Part shown: positions 1 through 7,665 of the stretch, in pieces | Layout: each line of letters opens with the position of its first letter | How positions within the stretch are numbered: position 1 is the first letter of the stretch | Source: Flavipsychrobacter stenotrophus | GTDB lineage: Bacteria > Bacteroidota > Bacteroidia > Chitinophagales > Chitinophagaceae | DNA: 64,000 bases | Direction: 5' to 3' | Assembly: GCF_002954265.1 (NCBI RefSeq) | Contig: NZ_PPSL01000001.1 | Span: forward strand, 62,001 to 126,000 | Notes under the pieces: generated by a model | What the model was told of the DNA's origin: nothing | Databases searched by the model: none | The model's input: the letters and a program-made list of their open reading frames with translations, nothing else | Translations under genes and position numbers: made by a program

Positions 1-2
1 AC

Positions 3-362
3 CAGGGGATAAAAGTTCGTGGGGATGCCTCTCATTTTGATTTTATTATCCGGAATTTGTTATCCAATGCAATCAAATTCACCAGTGCAGCAGGCATGAT
101 AGAAATAGATGCTGATAACAATTTAAGGGTGGGGTACACAGTGGTGTCTGTGAAGGATAATGGTGTTGGTATTAAAGCTGAGCGGGTACAACATATTTTT
201 GAGCCTTTTGTGAATAATACAATTGGGACTGCTATGGAGAAGGGAAATGGCATAGGTCTTATGCTTTGTAAGGAATTTGTGGAAGAGAATGGGGGGGAGA
301 TATGGGCAGAAAGTATAGAAGGCGCAGGCACAACATTTTTCTTTTCATTTAAGACTGTGTGA
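3..362 (+). CDS. Sensor histidine kinase, C-terminal fragment (5' end outside window)
   Basis: The frame is open from the first bases of the window, so the gene begins upstream. The visible 119 residues are the ATP-binding (HATPase_c) domain of a sensor kinase: an N-box reading NLLSNAIKF, a G1-box DNGVGIK, an F-box EPFVNN and a G2-box GNGIGLML. This domain transfers phosphate from ATP to the H-box histidine of the dimerisation domain, which lies outside the window. It resembles the ATPase domain of the broken kinase ending at 12332. The sensor input and partner regulator cannot be seen. Confidence 0.9.
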   Translation, partial: QGIKVRGDASHFDFIIRNLLSNAIKFTSAAGMIEIDADNNLRVGYTVVSVKDNGVGIKAERVQHIFEPFVNNTIGTAMEKGNGIGLMLCKEFVEENGGEIWAESIEGAGTTFFFSFKTV

Positions 363-587
363 CAGCCGGTAGACTTTACTGAATTTTTACATTTAAAGCG
401 ATTGTGTTTGTAGCGCTCAAGATACGGAGATAACCACCGCCCCGCCGGTATAGGCAGTGCCGGATTATAACCTGACGAGAATGGAGGAGTAGTAAGTAAA
501 AACTTAAAAGTAAAAAGTAAAATGGTGGGTAGTCTAGTCTGATTAATTACTATAAACAAAACAGAATTGCGCACGAAACGCGAGATA

Positions 588-620
588 TTAATAAGGGCTG
601 CAAGGTGCAGCCCTTATTAA
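588..620. terminator. Perfect 15-bp hairpin, probable terminator
   Basis: Two perfect 15-nt arms (588-602 and 606-620) flank a 3-nt loop, and T-rich sequence follows. It lies between the kinase end at 362 and the next gene. A GTG at 605 that would extend that gene upstream sits in the hairpin loop, which argues for the ATG at 644 as the real start. Confidence 0.55.
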
Positions 621-643
621 TTTATATATTTACAATAAAAAGA

Positions 644-1141
644 ATGACGTTGATAAGGTGTCTTACAATCATATTTTTTTGCTTTTCTTATTTTCTTGCC
701 GTTGGTCAGGACACTACGGTAAGTAAAAGAACATTGAATAAATTATTCAGGACGAGTATCGCAAGAAATCATGATAAGCCTTTTAAAAAATATCAGTGGT
801 CTGTTTGCCTTACAGATAGTTCGTTTTTAACTGCAGACACAGTAAGAATGTTCAACCACAATACTCACTACGAAAAACTATGCTGTGAAGGGACGGATTT
901 GCAATTTTTTAAAAAACACTTTTGCTATAAACGTAAAACCCATGACTGTGTTGGACTTTGCTCTTTTGATGTAACTGACCCAGTTTGGCAGATTACTCTA
1001 AAAAAATCAGGTAATAGATTACATCTGAAAATCACGAAAACCGACAAAACTACCTATGATTTAATCGTGTTAAAGATCGAATATTTCCCAACTGCTGATC
1101 ATAATAAACATGCCCTTTTAACTTTGATTAAAGCACATTGA
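644..1141 (+). CDS. Secreted Cys-containing protein of unknown function
   Basis: A 165-residue protein that I do not recognise. The N-terminus is a clear signal peptide (MTLIRCLTIIFFCFSYF, cleavage probably after AVGQ), so the product is periplasmic or on the surface. The middle holds a cluster of cysteines (LCCEG, FCYKRK, HDCVGLC) that could form disulfides or bind a metal. I chose the ATG at 644 because a GTG start at 605 would fall inside a strong hairpin and put 13 residues ahead of the signal peptide. The next gene on the same strand begins 61 nt downstream and is also exported, but the two share no obvious motif. Confidence 0.6.
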   Translation: MTLIRCLTIIFFCFSYFLAVGQDTTVSKRTLNKLFRTSIARNHDKPFKKYQWSVCLTDSSFLTADTVRMFNHNTHYEKLCCEGTDLQFFKKHFCYKRKTHDCVGLCSFDVTDPVWQITLKKSGNRLHLKITKTDKTTYDLIVLKIEYFPTADHNKHALLTLIKAH

Positions 1142-1202
1142 TTATTACCCTAACATTATTGGATTAAAATGGAGAAAATTTGCTGACATATAAATATGGA
1201 TA

Positions 1203-2120
1203 ATGAAAATATGCATTGTGCTTTCGTTCTTTGCCGTTTTAAGCTGCTCTTTCATTTGCTCTGCGCAACAAATAGATACTGCAGGTGCAAGGAATATTCA
1301 GCTGGATAGTTTTGTGGTGAAGAGCGGTTTTAATATGAACTCGTTTATAAAGCGGGTGCAGAATGATACTACTTTTTATAAGGCGTTTAAGAGTATGCAC
1401 CTGGTGCCGTTTAATGCAGTGAATAGTTTTACGGCATTTGATAAGAAGGGTAGGGTAATTGCTTCGATGCATACTAATGCACAGCAAAGACTTAATGCTA
1501 AAAGATGCCGCACTACTACGTTTTCTAATCAGACAGTGACGGGTGATTTTTATAAAAAAGATAAAAAGACCATTAACTACTACACGGCTGAACTGTTCTA
1601 TAATCTCTTCTACTCCGACAAGCCTGTGTGTAATCAGAATGATATTGTAGCGGGCAGCATGGTGCTGAAGGATAAGAGTAGAATGGAGAAGAATAAGTAT
1701 GAGTTGAAGCAGCTGATATTTAACCCAGGATCGAAGGTGGAGGGTGTGCCGTTCATGGGGGATAAGGCTTCGATATTTGATGCTGATGAGGTTGATAAGT
1801 ATGACTTGAAGATAAGCCAGGAAGTGTATGACAGTGAAGAGGTGTATGTGTTTAATGTAACGCCGAAGCCTGAATATAAGAATAAGGTGGTCTATAATGA
1901 GCTGAAAACATGGTTCAGACGGAGCGATTATAGTATTGTAGCGCGCGATTATTCACTTTCTTTCAATACGCTTTTCTACGACTTTGATGTGCACATGAAG
2001 GTGCGCATGAGGTTGATGAATAACAAGCTATATCCTACATTGATCGACTATGATGGCAATTGGTCTGTGGCCACGCAAGGTAGGGAAAGGATGAGGGTAG
2101 TGATGAAGATAGCGTATTAG
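1203..2120 (+). CDS. Secreted protein of unknown function (305 aa)
   Basis: The protein begins with a signal peptide (MKICIVLSFFAVLSCSFICSAQ) and then a region beginning LDSFVVKSGF and rich in polar and aromatic residues. The C-terminal half has alternating beta-strand character (YVFNVTPKPEY, YNELKTWFRRSDYSIVARDY, FDVHMKVRMRL), as in periplasmic or outer-membrane-associated beta-sandwich proteins of Bacteroidota. No catalytic motif, lipobox or T9SS tail is visible. The ATG is preceded by AT-rich sequence and matches the signal peptide. It converges with the metal cluster on the minus strand, with repeat elements between them. Confidence 0.7.
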   Translation: MKICIVLSFFAVLSCSFICSAQQIDTAGARNIQLDSFVVKSGFNMNSFIKRVQNDTTFYKAFKSMHLVPFNAVNSFTAFDKKGRVIASMHTNAQQRLNAKRCRTTTFSNQTVTGDFYKKDKKTINYYTAELFYNLFYSDKPVCNQNDIVAGSMVLKDKSRMEKNKYELKQLIFNPGSKVEGVPFMGDKASIFDADEVDKYDLKISQEVYDSEEVYVFNVTPKPEYKNKVVYNELKTWFRRSDYSIVARDYSLSFNTLFYDFDVHMKVRMRLMNNKLYPTLIDYDGNWSVATQGRERMRVVMKIAY

Positions 2121-2153
2121 TGGGCTTAAAAAATGACTATGTTTTAGCATAAA

Positions 2154-2187
2154 AGATTTGACAACTCTTCGGAGAGTTGTCAAATCT
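2154..2187. repeat. 34-nt hairpin repeat, copy 1
   Basis: The arms AGATTTGACAACTCT (2154-2168) and its exact complement (2173-2187) flank a TCGG loop. The same 34-nt design recurs at 3677-3710 and 33565-33598. Position 14 of the arm differs between copies (C here, T in the others) with the matching change on the other arm, so pairing is preserved. It lies between convergent genes and could also terminate transcription. Confidence 0.85.
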
Positions 2188-2211
2188 GATTTGGACCATG
2201 CCGACTAGTGG

Positions 2212-2306
2212 GGTAACCACCTCCCCCAATGTTTCGGCAGAAAAAGCCGAAACATTGGGTACAGAGCTACGCTCGTGCCGTCGCCGGCACCTTCAAAAGG
2301 AGGAGA
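2212..2306. repeat. Composite palindromic repeat (ACCACCTCCCCCAAT type)
   Basis: The element starts at GGTAACCACCTCCCCC and contains a perfect 14-bp hairpin (2225-2238 with 2246-2259, loop AGAAAAA). It ends in a CTTCAAAAGGAGGAG segment. A copy in the opposite orientation lies at 55524-55597, between unrelated genes. This type of element is common between Bacteroidota genes. Confidence 0.7.
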
Positions 2307-2363
2307 GTAGATGATGTATTTATCGTTTTAAGCAATAATAATGCTGATACTTTGAAGGTTCAA

Positions 2364-3137
2364 CTACAACCCTGCATAACTAACACTGAACATGCTGGCA
2401 TAATTGTCTGCAAATAGTTTGGCATCGGGGCCGGGCATGTGGATAGTATTGAGGGTGGAGAAGTCGATAATGTTAGGTGATTTGAACAGGGCAAGTACAT
2501 TGGCGGCGAGGTGAACGTGATTCTCTGCACCGCTGCCCACTGTTATAGGGGTAGGGAAGGTGAGCGTAACTGTTTTCAATACATTATTTACTCCTGAGAA
2601 GCCGCCGGCATGCATGGCTATGGCATTGTTGGCCTGTGGTGATCTGGGTGATACGCCTTCAAATTTCAGCATGACATAGCCTGTTGTCCAGCTCCAGAAC
2701 ATACCATTTATTGGATCCAATGGGCCGGATTGCGTGCCTGTAACATTATGTGCACTATCTACACCTATGGTGAAGGTAATGCCGGTATAGGTGCCGTAGG
2801 GTACATTGGCCAAATCGAATATATGGGATGAAGAAAGGCTTTGTTGCACCAAGTGGTAGCTGTAGTCTTCGGTGTAGGTAGCGGAAGCAGAATTGAGCTT
2901 GATGTTGCTGATGTAATAGTTAAAAGTTGTTACCTGGAAAGAATCGTTGTGCTCGTTCCTATACCATTGGTTGCCCATGTTCAGGCTGCTGGTGCCTACC
3001 ATGTTGAATACTTCAATTTTTACATTGGCGCTATCAGACACTGGAGCGACAGGCAGTATGATATTTTTGTCTTTATAGCGGCAGGATGTGAAGGCTGCAG
3101 TGGCTAAAAGAACAAGGGTAATTATGTTTGTTTTCAT
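2364..3137 (-). CDS. MbnP-like lipoprotein, probable copper-binding
   Basis: A 257-residue lipoprotein: the signal peptide ends in the lipobox FTSC (Cys19), which anchors it to a membrane outside the cytoplasm. The rest matches the MbnP-like family: a first beta region with FNYYISNIKL, the hallmark MFWSWTTGYVMLKFEG near residues 147-162, and HVHLAANVLALF near 205-216. MbnP proteins are exported copper binders, known as the 'metallo-mystery pair' with the di-heme enzyme MbnH; some MbnP proteins bind Cu(I) using a tryptophan oxidised to kynurenine. It is the last gene of a minus-strand cluster with YHS and 'CDVCGC' proteins. No MbnH gene is visible in the window. The family is fairly certain; the metal and role here are inferred. 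Confidence 0.8.
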   Translation of the reverse strand: MKTNIITLVLLATAAFTSCRYKDKNIILPVAPVSDSANVKIEVFNMVGTSSLNMGNQWYRNEHNDSFQVTTFNYYISNIKLNSASATYTEDYSYHLVQQSLSSSHIFDLANVPYGTYTGITFTIGVDSAHNVTGTQSGPLDPINGMFWSWTTGYVMLKFEGVSPRSPQANNAIAMHAGGFSGVNNVLKTVTLTFPTPITVGSGAENHVHLAANVLALFKSPNIIDFSTLNTIHMPGPDAKLFADNYASMFSVSYAGL

Positions 3138-3192
3138 TGTTTGATTTTTAAAGTGTCTGGAAATATCATTGTAGATATAGAAAGTTGCTTAC

Positions 3193-3269
3193 ATAGACAT
3201 CCGATACCTTCGGCATCGTTTCTCAAATTGTATCGGGTTTGGCTATAGATATCTGATACCTTCGGCATC
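3193..3269. repeat. Two near-identical 25-nt direct repeats with a GATACCTTCGGCATC core
   Basis: Copies at 3193-3217 and 3245-3269 differ at only three positions. Each contains GATACCTTCGGCATC, which folds as a short hairpin with a central TTC. They lie between the MbnP-like and YHS genes, upstream of the MbnP-like start at 3137. They could be mobile intergenic repeats or part of that gene's leader; the sequence does not decide. Confidence 0.55.
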
Positions 3270-3363
3270 ATGACATAGTAATGGCTCATTAATTTAAATA
3301 GTTGTGTTGAAACCCGGCGCTACCTATCATATCTGTTTGCCTGTAGGCTTTCTGGACGGGTTA

Positions 3364-3639
3364 TTAAGAGTGTTTAATGTATTTGGTAGGGCGGCCGAGG
3401 AAGGCTTTTTTGCAGGTCTCGCTGCAGAAGCTGATGGTGTCGCCGTTGTAGATGGTTTGCTCTGTCCATGCTTTGTCGTAGGGCATTTCGCAAACGGGGT
3501 CTATCTTGCCTTTGGGCGCCTCAGGTTTTGCTGCTAGTGTTTCTGTGGTTGCAGGAGTGCCCTCTGTTGTTACCGTTTTTGGGGTGTTGCCACATGAGGC
3601 AAGAAAGAGTATTGTTGTTATAAGAATGATGGTACGCAT
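3364..3639 (-). CDS. YHS-domain lipoprotein, probable metal-binding
   Basis: A 91-residue lipoprotein. The signal peptide MRTIILITTILFLASC ends in a lipobox (Cys16) and is followed by a Thr/Pro/Ala-rich linker to about residue 45. The C-terminal half is a YHS domain, DPVCEMPYDKAW...DTISFCSETCKKAF, with Cys residues placed as in heavy-metal-associated YHS proteins. Such domains are thought to bind soft metals such as copper. I chose the ATG at 3639: the longer TTG start at 3687 would lie inside the 34-nt hairpin at 3677-3710 and would bury the signal peptide. Neighbours on the same strand are an MbnP-like protein and a small lipoprotein, which supports a role in metal handling. Confidence 0.82.
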   Translation of the reverse strand: MRTIILITTILFLASCGNTPKTVTTEGTPATTETLAAKPEAPKGKIDPVCEMPYDKAWTEQTIYNGDTISFCSETCKKAFLGRPTKYIKHS

Positions 3640-3676
3640 GATGTTGTTGTTAGATTGTGTGAAGTACTGCTGTAGG

Positions 3677-3710
3677 AGATTTGACAACTTTCTAAAAAGT
3701 TGTCAAATCT
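3677..3710. repeat. 34-nt hairpin repeat, copy 2
   Basis: Arms AGATTTGACAACTTT (3677-3691) and its exact complement (3696-3710) flank a CTAA loop. The arms are identical to the copy at 33565-33598 and differ by one compensated pair from the copy at 2154-2187. It sits between two genes of the metal cluster and may separate their transcripts. Confidence 0.85.
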
Positions 3711-3750
3711 GATGATGAACAATATGAAGATTACAGAACATTATCTTACA

Positions 3751-4143
3751 CTAAGGTACGTAGTTAAAATAGATCGTTTTTTCTGCTTCGGTGCCGGTGT
3801 GGTCAACTTCTACTGTTAGTTCCAGTTTTAGTGTTGCGGCAGTGGTAGCAGTATCTACCCAGGTACTGTTTATTTCGAAATGGTCATTGTGTACGTGCTC
3901 ATCTTCATCATACAGTATGTTGCCGGTGGCACTGTCGGATATCTTGAGTTCATACCCGTGTAATTCCGATGGATAAGAAACGGTTGCCACCATGTGCATG
4001 GTATCTCCGCTGCGGAATACCTGTGCAGGAACGGGGGATGTGATGTTGATGGTTACCTTGCCAGCATCAGGGGTAGTGGTGTCTTTTTTCTGGCATGCAG
4101 AAACAGTAATGGCAAGAATAAGTATGATCAGTAAGTGTTTCAT
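3751..4143 (-). CDS. Small lipoprotein of the metal cluster (DUF4625-like)
   Basis: A 130-residue lipoprotein with signal peptide MKHLLIILILAITVSAC (lipobox Cys17). The mature part is one all-beta, Ig-like domain: GKVTINITSPVPAQVFRSGD, then ELHGYELKISDSATG, then a His-rich strand DEDEHVHNDHFEIN. The C-terminal half contains EVDHTGTEAEKTIYFNY. The shape is like small Bacteroidota lipoproteins of the DUF4625 type. The histidine pattern (HVHNDH plus VDH) could bind a metal, but that is inference. Its start is 14 nt downstream of the end of the 'CDVCGC' barrel gene, so the two are almost certainly co-transcribed. Confidence 0.65.
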   Translation of the reverse strand: MKHLLIILILAITVSACQKKDTTTPDAGKVTINITSPVPAQVFRSGDTMHMVATVSYPSELHGYELKISDSATGNILYDEDEHVHNDHFEINSTWVDTATTAATLKLELTVEVDHTGTEAEKTIYFNYVP

Positions 4144-4157
4144 AAAAATTGATTGTT

Positions 4158-5072
4158 TTAGAATAATAGAAAAATGCCGCTTTCCACTTTGTAGTTGGCG
4201 GTAACGTAGCCGCTGCTGTAGTGTTGTGCGAGCGGTAATTGATAGTTAATGCGTGCACCTAGTCTTTTGTAGTAAGCCTGAATGCCTGCGGTTGCATATA
4301 GCATATATCCACCCGACTGTTCGTTGAGCCACTTCCGGTTGTAATTGTCATAGTCGTGCAGGGTATACTCATAGCGTGCGCCCAATACCGGCATAATGGC
4401 AAACTTCTTTACCGCAAATGAGTAGAAGGCCATAGCACCGGCATTTAACCTGTTGCCATACCTATAGCTGTCTTTGCTGGTGGTGGTAAAGGTGTAAGCT
4501 GCATCGGCATTAATACCTGCACTTTTGCGACGTAAGGTATAGTTGGTATTGACCATAAAATCTACCGAACCGGTGCCGGGCTGCATGTTGGGCAGCCCTT
4601 GTTTATCGAGCTGGCTAAGGCTGGTGTGGCTGCCTGTGGGCAGTTTTATTCCACCGCCTGCCAATAGCTGGTGTTGTAGCTTTTTGTGCTCCTTGTTGAT
4701 CAATATCCTGTTTACCAAGACCGATATATCACCAATGCCTGAGTGTAATGCATCAGCACTATCCTGCCGATGGATATTGTACTGATAGGGAACAAATGCA
4801 AATAGCTGGTAGTGCTTGCCCATATTATACCTGCCCCACACCTGAAAGGTGTTGTAGTACTCGCGGGAGTGCTCGTAAGGCCGGTTTTCATAAGCAGAGG
4901 GGTGCGCACTTGACAGGTAGGTACTCATGTACTGTAAGCCTATAAAATTATAGTCGTATCCCGGCAGTACACCCAGGAACTGGTTGCTGGCTGAGCAGCC
5001 GCATACATCGCATGCTTTCGCAGGCATGTATATGCAGATTGCCAGGAGCATTGAAAGAATGATCCTTTTCAT
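4158..5072 (-). CDS. Outer-membrane beta-barrel protein with N-terminal CDVCGCS motif
   Basis: A 304-residue exported protein. The signal peptide MKRIILSMLLAICIYMPAKA is followed at once by CDVCGCS, a cysteine motif at the mature N-terminus that suits metal binding. The remainder is a run of amphipathic beta-strands ending in an aromatic-rich strand and a C-terminal phenylalanine (GIFLLF), typical of outer-membrane barrels. Such proteins are often annotated 'transporter' in Bacteroidota and recur beside MbnP-like genes. It is followed after 14 nt by a small lipoprotein gene on the same strand. A part in moving or sensing a soft metal across the outer membrane is inferred from context, not shown. 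Confidence 0.7.
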   Translation of the reverse strand: MKRIILSMLLAICIYMPAKACDVCGCSASNQFLGVLPGYDYNFIGLQYMSTYLSSAHPSAYENRPYEHSREYYNTFQVWGRYNMGKHYQLFAFVPYQYNIHRQDSADALHSGIGDISVLVNRILINKEHKKLQHQLLAGGGIKLPTGSHTSLSQLDKQGLPNMQPGTGSVDFMVNTNYTLRRKSAGINADAAYTFTTTSKDSYRYGNRLNAGAMAFYSFAVKKFAIMPVLGARYEYTLHDYDNYNRKWLNEQSGGYMLYATAGIQAYYKRLGARINYQLPLAQHYSSGYVTANYKVESGIFLLF

Positions 5073-5272
5073 TGGAGTTGTTTAACTCAGTGAGGTAAAT
5101 GGTTGGTGTTGGTCAGGGCGTTATTAAGGATGGTTTTTAAAGGAGTACAGAATACGCAGATAAATACCGTTCTCTGAGTTTCGGCTCAAAAAGCCCATAC
5201 CCAGATAACTCATGGTTTGAAACGAGTAGAGTGAATAAATAGATCATTTCACAACGAATACGTCCCGATACT

Positions 5273-5297
5273 AGATTGCTTCGTTCCTCGCAATGAC
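5273..5297. repeat. GTCATTGCGAGGAACGAAGC-type intergenic repeat
   Basis: Read on the minus strand the element begins GTCATTGCGAGGAACG and ends AAGCAATCT; the ATTGC/GCAAT ends can pair. I recognise this as a short repeat common between genes in Bacteroidota. One copy was noted, in the 248-nt gap between the barrel gene and the Cys-rich protein gene. Confidence 0.5.
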
Positions 5298-5320
5298 CAT
5301 CTTTTTAAACCAATAACGAT

Positions 5321-5704
5321 TTACGCTGCTACAGATGGTGGGTGGAATATGGGGAGGGGGATGGTGTAGCCAAACATGTGCTGGCCTACCGGAGTGTGGA
5401 CTGAAGATAAAGATGGTATAAAGTGTTGCGGGGCAGAGAATGCAGGCGTAACTACGAATACAAGCGTTTCGCTTTTCTCTGTTTTAACCGGTGCCTTTTT
5501 GGATGTACTATTCTCGTCTACTTTCTTTAGCTGTTTGCGGAGGTAGCATTTACCACAGCATTTCTTTTGTGGTTTGTTGCGGTTTTCGCAGAGGTTCTGC
5601 GCAATGTATGCCTTATTTACCTGGTAATACCCCCACACACCCAGCTGTATCACACATTGGGTAAGCAACGATAAAAAGATAATAATGGCAACAGCTTTTT
5701 TCAC
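5321..5704 (-). CDS. Small exported Cys-rich protein of the metal cluster
   Basis: A 127-residue protein. The N-terminus is one hydrophobic segment (about residues 4-27), a signal peptide or anchor. Next come cysteines in LCENRNKPQKKCCGKCYLRKQL (residues about 38-59), then a Lys/Ser/Thr linker and a C-terminus ending in IFHPPSVAA. The CCGKC grouping suggests metal or disulfide chemistry. I have seen such short proteins beside Bacteroidota metal-transport genes, but no function is established. It is the most upstream gene of the minus-strand metal cluster, 248 nt before the barrel gene. The tail is similar to FRPPAFTI in the protein at 60405-60797. Confidence 0.62.
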   Translation of the reverse strand: MKKAVAIIIFLSLLTQCVIQLGVWGYYQVNKAYIAQNLCENRNKPQKKCCGKCYLRKQLKKVDENSTSKKAPVKTEKSETLVFVVTPAFSAPQHFIPSLSSVHTPVGQHMFGYTIPLPIFHPPSVAA

Positions 5705-5860
5705 ACGGCAAAATTAGGGGTTAGGGTTTATGTGGCAAAAGGAAAGTTTAAACAACTAATGTAATAGACGAGGTTGCTGTGGTTTTCCTTCGGTATGAAA
5801 TAATTAACTGCTATTTCTCAAACACACAAAAGGGGCATGCAGTTGCCCAATAAGAAGATC

Positions 5861-7507
5861 TTACATCCCATCTACCTCTTCCGTCTTTCTTACTATTTCG
5901 TGAATGAGGTTGTCGAGTTTTTGGGCGGAGTCGCAGATGTGGCCTATAATTTCTGTGTGTGATAATTCGTTTTGATTTTCATCCTTTAGCAATTCAGCCA
6001 GTCCGACCAGATTGGCGAGGGGAGCACGAACTATATGTGACTGGGTCCAGGCAATATCTTTAAGTGCCTTGTTTTGCGATTCGATCTTGCGCATCTTGTC
6101 CAATGACTCTGTGAGGTCGATCATGGCTGCTAAGGCACGGGTTGCCTTGCCGTTGGCATCTCTAATAAATAGTCCCCGGTGTTGTACATAGGCTATATCG
6201 CCGTTCGCTTTCAGGAAGCCGAATTCTGCGTTAAAGTAAAATTTTGTTGGGTCGGCAAGCGTTGCCTGCAGGTCAGCGAGTACCTTTTCTCTATCGTCGG
6301 GGTGTATGTTATTCGACCAAAGGTGGTTGTCGTAAGTGCTTAGGTCGTAGCCGAAAAGAGTTTGAAATCCTTCGCCCCATATCACCGTGTCATTTTCGAT
6401 ATCCCAATCAATTATCGCCTCTACGGTTGCGCTGGCGAGCATTTTAAATCGTTCATTACTTTCCCATATTTCCTGTTGGGCAAGTTTTCTGTTAGTAATA
6501 TCCAATGTAATACCTTCCATTGCAACCGGGATACCTTGTTCGTCCTTAAGCATATAAATGCGCTCCATTATCCATTTTACTTTGCCGACCGGCGTAATGA
6601 TGCGTTGCTCGCTTTCACTCACTCCATTTTCATCGAAACTTGTATCGTTGTCGGTGGTAAACTGATCTCTGTGCTCGGGATGGAAATAGGACTGTATATT
6701 TTCTAGTGTTAATACAAATGTTGCCGGATCTACTTCAAAGATCTTGTAAAGCTCGTCAGACCAGTGAATCTTACCATTTGCAAAATTATTTGTCCAATAG
6801 CCCATTCCTGCTATCTCGCTGGCAAGTTTCAGTCGTGCATTCGTTTCTGAAAGTTCGGTTTGGAAATTTATTTCTTTTGTTACATCTACTGCTGAAGCCA
6901 GTCTGACGTTTTTTCCATCAAATAATACACCAATATTCTTAACTTTTACGTGGATGATCTCTCCATTCTTCTTTTTATGTCTTGACAGATCGGGGAAGGT
7001 ATAGTGTTCGTCTTTTAGCGATTCGGCGATCACAGCTTCCATGTGCGGAATATCTTCAGAGGGGCGAATGTCTCTAAGGTTCATCGATCGGTATTCCTGT
7101 TGAGAAAATCCATACTGGTCGCAGGCAGCGTCGTTAACAAGCAATATCCTTAATGTATCAAGCTCAAATATCCACATTGGCACAGGACTGTGATTGAACA
7201 GGGACATATACTTCTCCTCAGATCCCTTAAGTAAATGGTCGGCATCCCGCTGCACATCTATTATCTTTTGATAATTGGCAGATACTGCATCTATGTTTCT
7301 TTTAACGAGGACAAAAAGTAGAGTAGCTGTAATAAGTATAAAACCCAACCCTTTGTATGTCTGCATTTTAGAGAGAAGATCAACATCTTTTATAAACATG
7401 TCGAGGAAGTAGTCTGATGTATATATGTACACAGCACTAAAGACAGCGTATAGCAGTACAATCTTAAATGAGGAAAACCTGCTTAATTGATTTATTTTGT
7501 TGTCCAT
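5861..7507 (-). CDS. Membrane PAS-domain protein with kinase H-box but no ATPase domain
   Basis: A 548-residue protein with two transmembrane segments near residues 15-31 and 52-68. Three PAS domains follow (about 95-213, 225-340 and 350-475); the linkers read DVTKEINF, LDITNRKLAQQE and MIDLTESLDK, as at PAC ends. After a coiled coil comes a HisKA-like H-box, SHIVRAPLANLVGLAELL, with the candidate phospho-His near residue 496. It stops at residue 548 after the second dimerisation helix; the N-, G1-, F- and G2-boxes are absent. Downstream sequence holds no leftover of that domain, so this looks like a genuine short form. It may be phosphorylated by another kinase or act by dimerisation. Confidence 0.85.
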   Translation of the reverse strand: MDNKINQLSRFSSFKIVLLYAVFSAVYIYTSDYFLDMFIKDVDLLSKMQTYKGLGFILITATLLFVLVKRNIDAVSANYQKIIDVQRDADHLLKGSEEKYMSLFNHSPVPMWIFELDTLRILLVNDAACDQYGFSQQEYRSMNLRDIRPSEDIPHMEAVIAESLKDEHYTFPDLSRHKKKNGEIIHVKVKNIGVLFDGKNVRLASAVDVTKEINFQTELSETNARLKLASEIAGMGYWTNNFANGKIHWSDELYKIFEVDPATFVLTLENIQSYFHPEHRDQFTTDNDTSFDENGVSESEQRIITPVGKVKWIMERIYMLKDEQGIPVAMEGITLDITNRKLAQQEIWESNERFKMLASATVEAIIDWDIENDTVIWGEGFQTLFGYDLSTYDNHLWSNNIHPDDREKVLADLQATLADPTKFYFNAEFGFLKANGDIAYVQHRGLFIRDANGKATRALAAMIDLTESLDKMRKIESQNKALKDIAWTQSHIVRAPLANLVGLAELLKDENQNELSHTEIIGHICDSAQKLDNLIHEIVRKTEEVDGM

Positions 7508-7665
7508 TTATGCTATCAGGTGTTTTACCTGTTCCATAGTAACTTAGTTTGCAAAGTACTATCATTATCAAAATATAACAAATGGACAAAATAGTTATGT
7601 TTTTTAATTTTCAATGATTTTTATTACTAAATTATTAGTAAAAATAATAAAACGGATACAGCGGG

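Noticed and set aside
32-574. Long minus-strand open frame opposite the kinase end
   Set aside because: It lies opposite the clear ATPase domain frame on the plus strand and extends into non-coding sequence; its composition is that of an antisense shadow.
605-643. GTG start at 605 for the gene ending at 1141
   Set aside because: The GTG lies in the loop of a perfect 15-bp hairpin and would add residues ahead of a normal signal peptide; the ATG at 644 fits better.
3640-3687. TTG start at 3687 for the YHS lipoprotein
   Set aside because: It lies within the 34-nt hairpin repeat and would place 16 residues before the lipobox signal.
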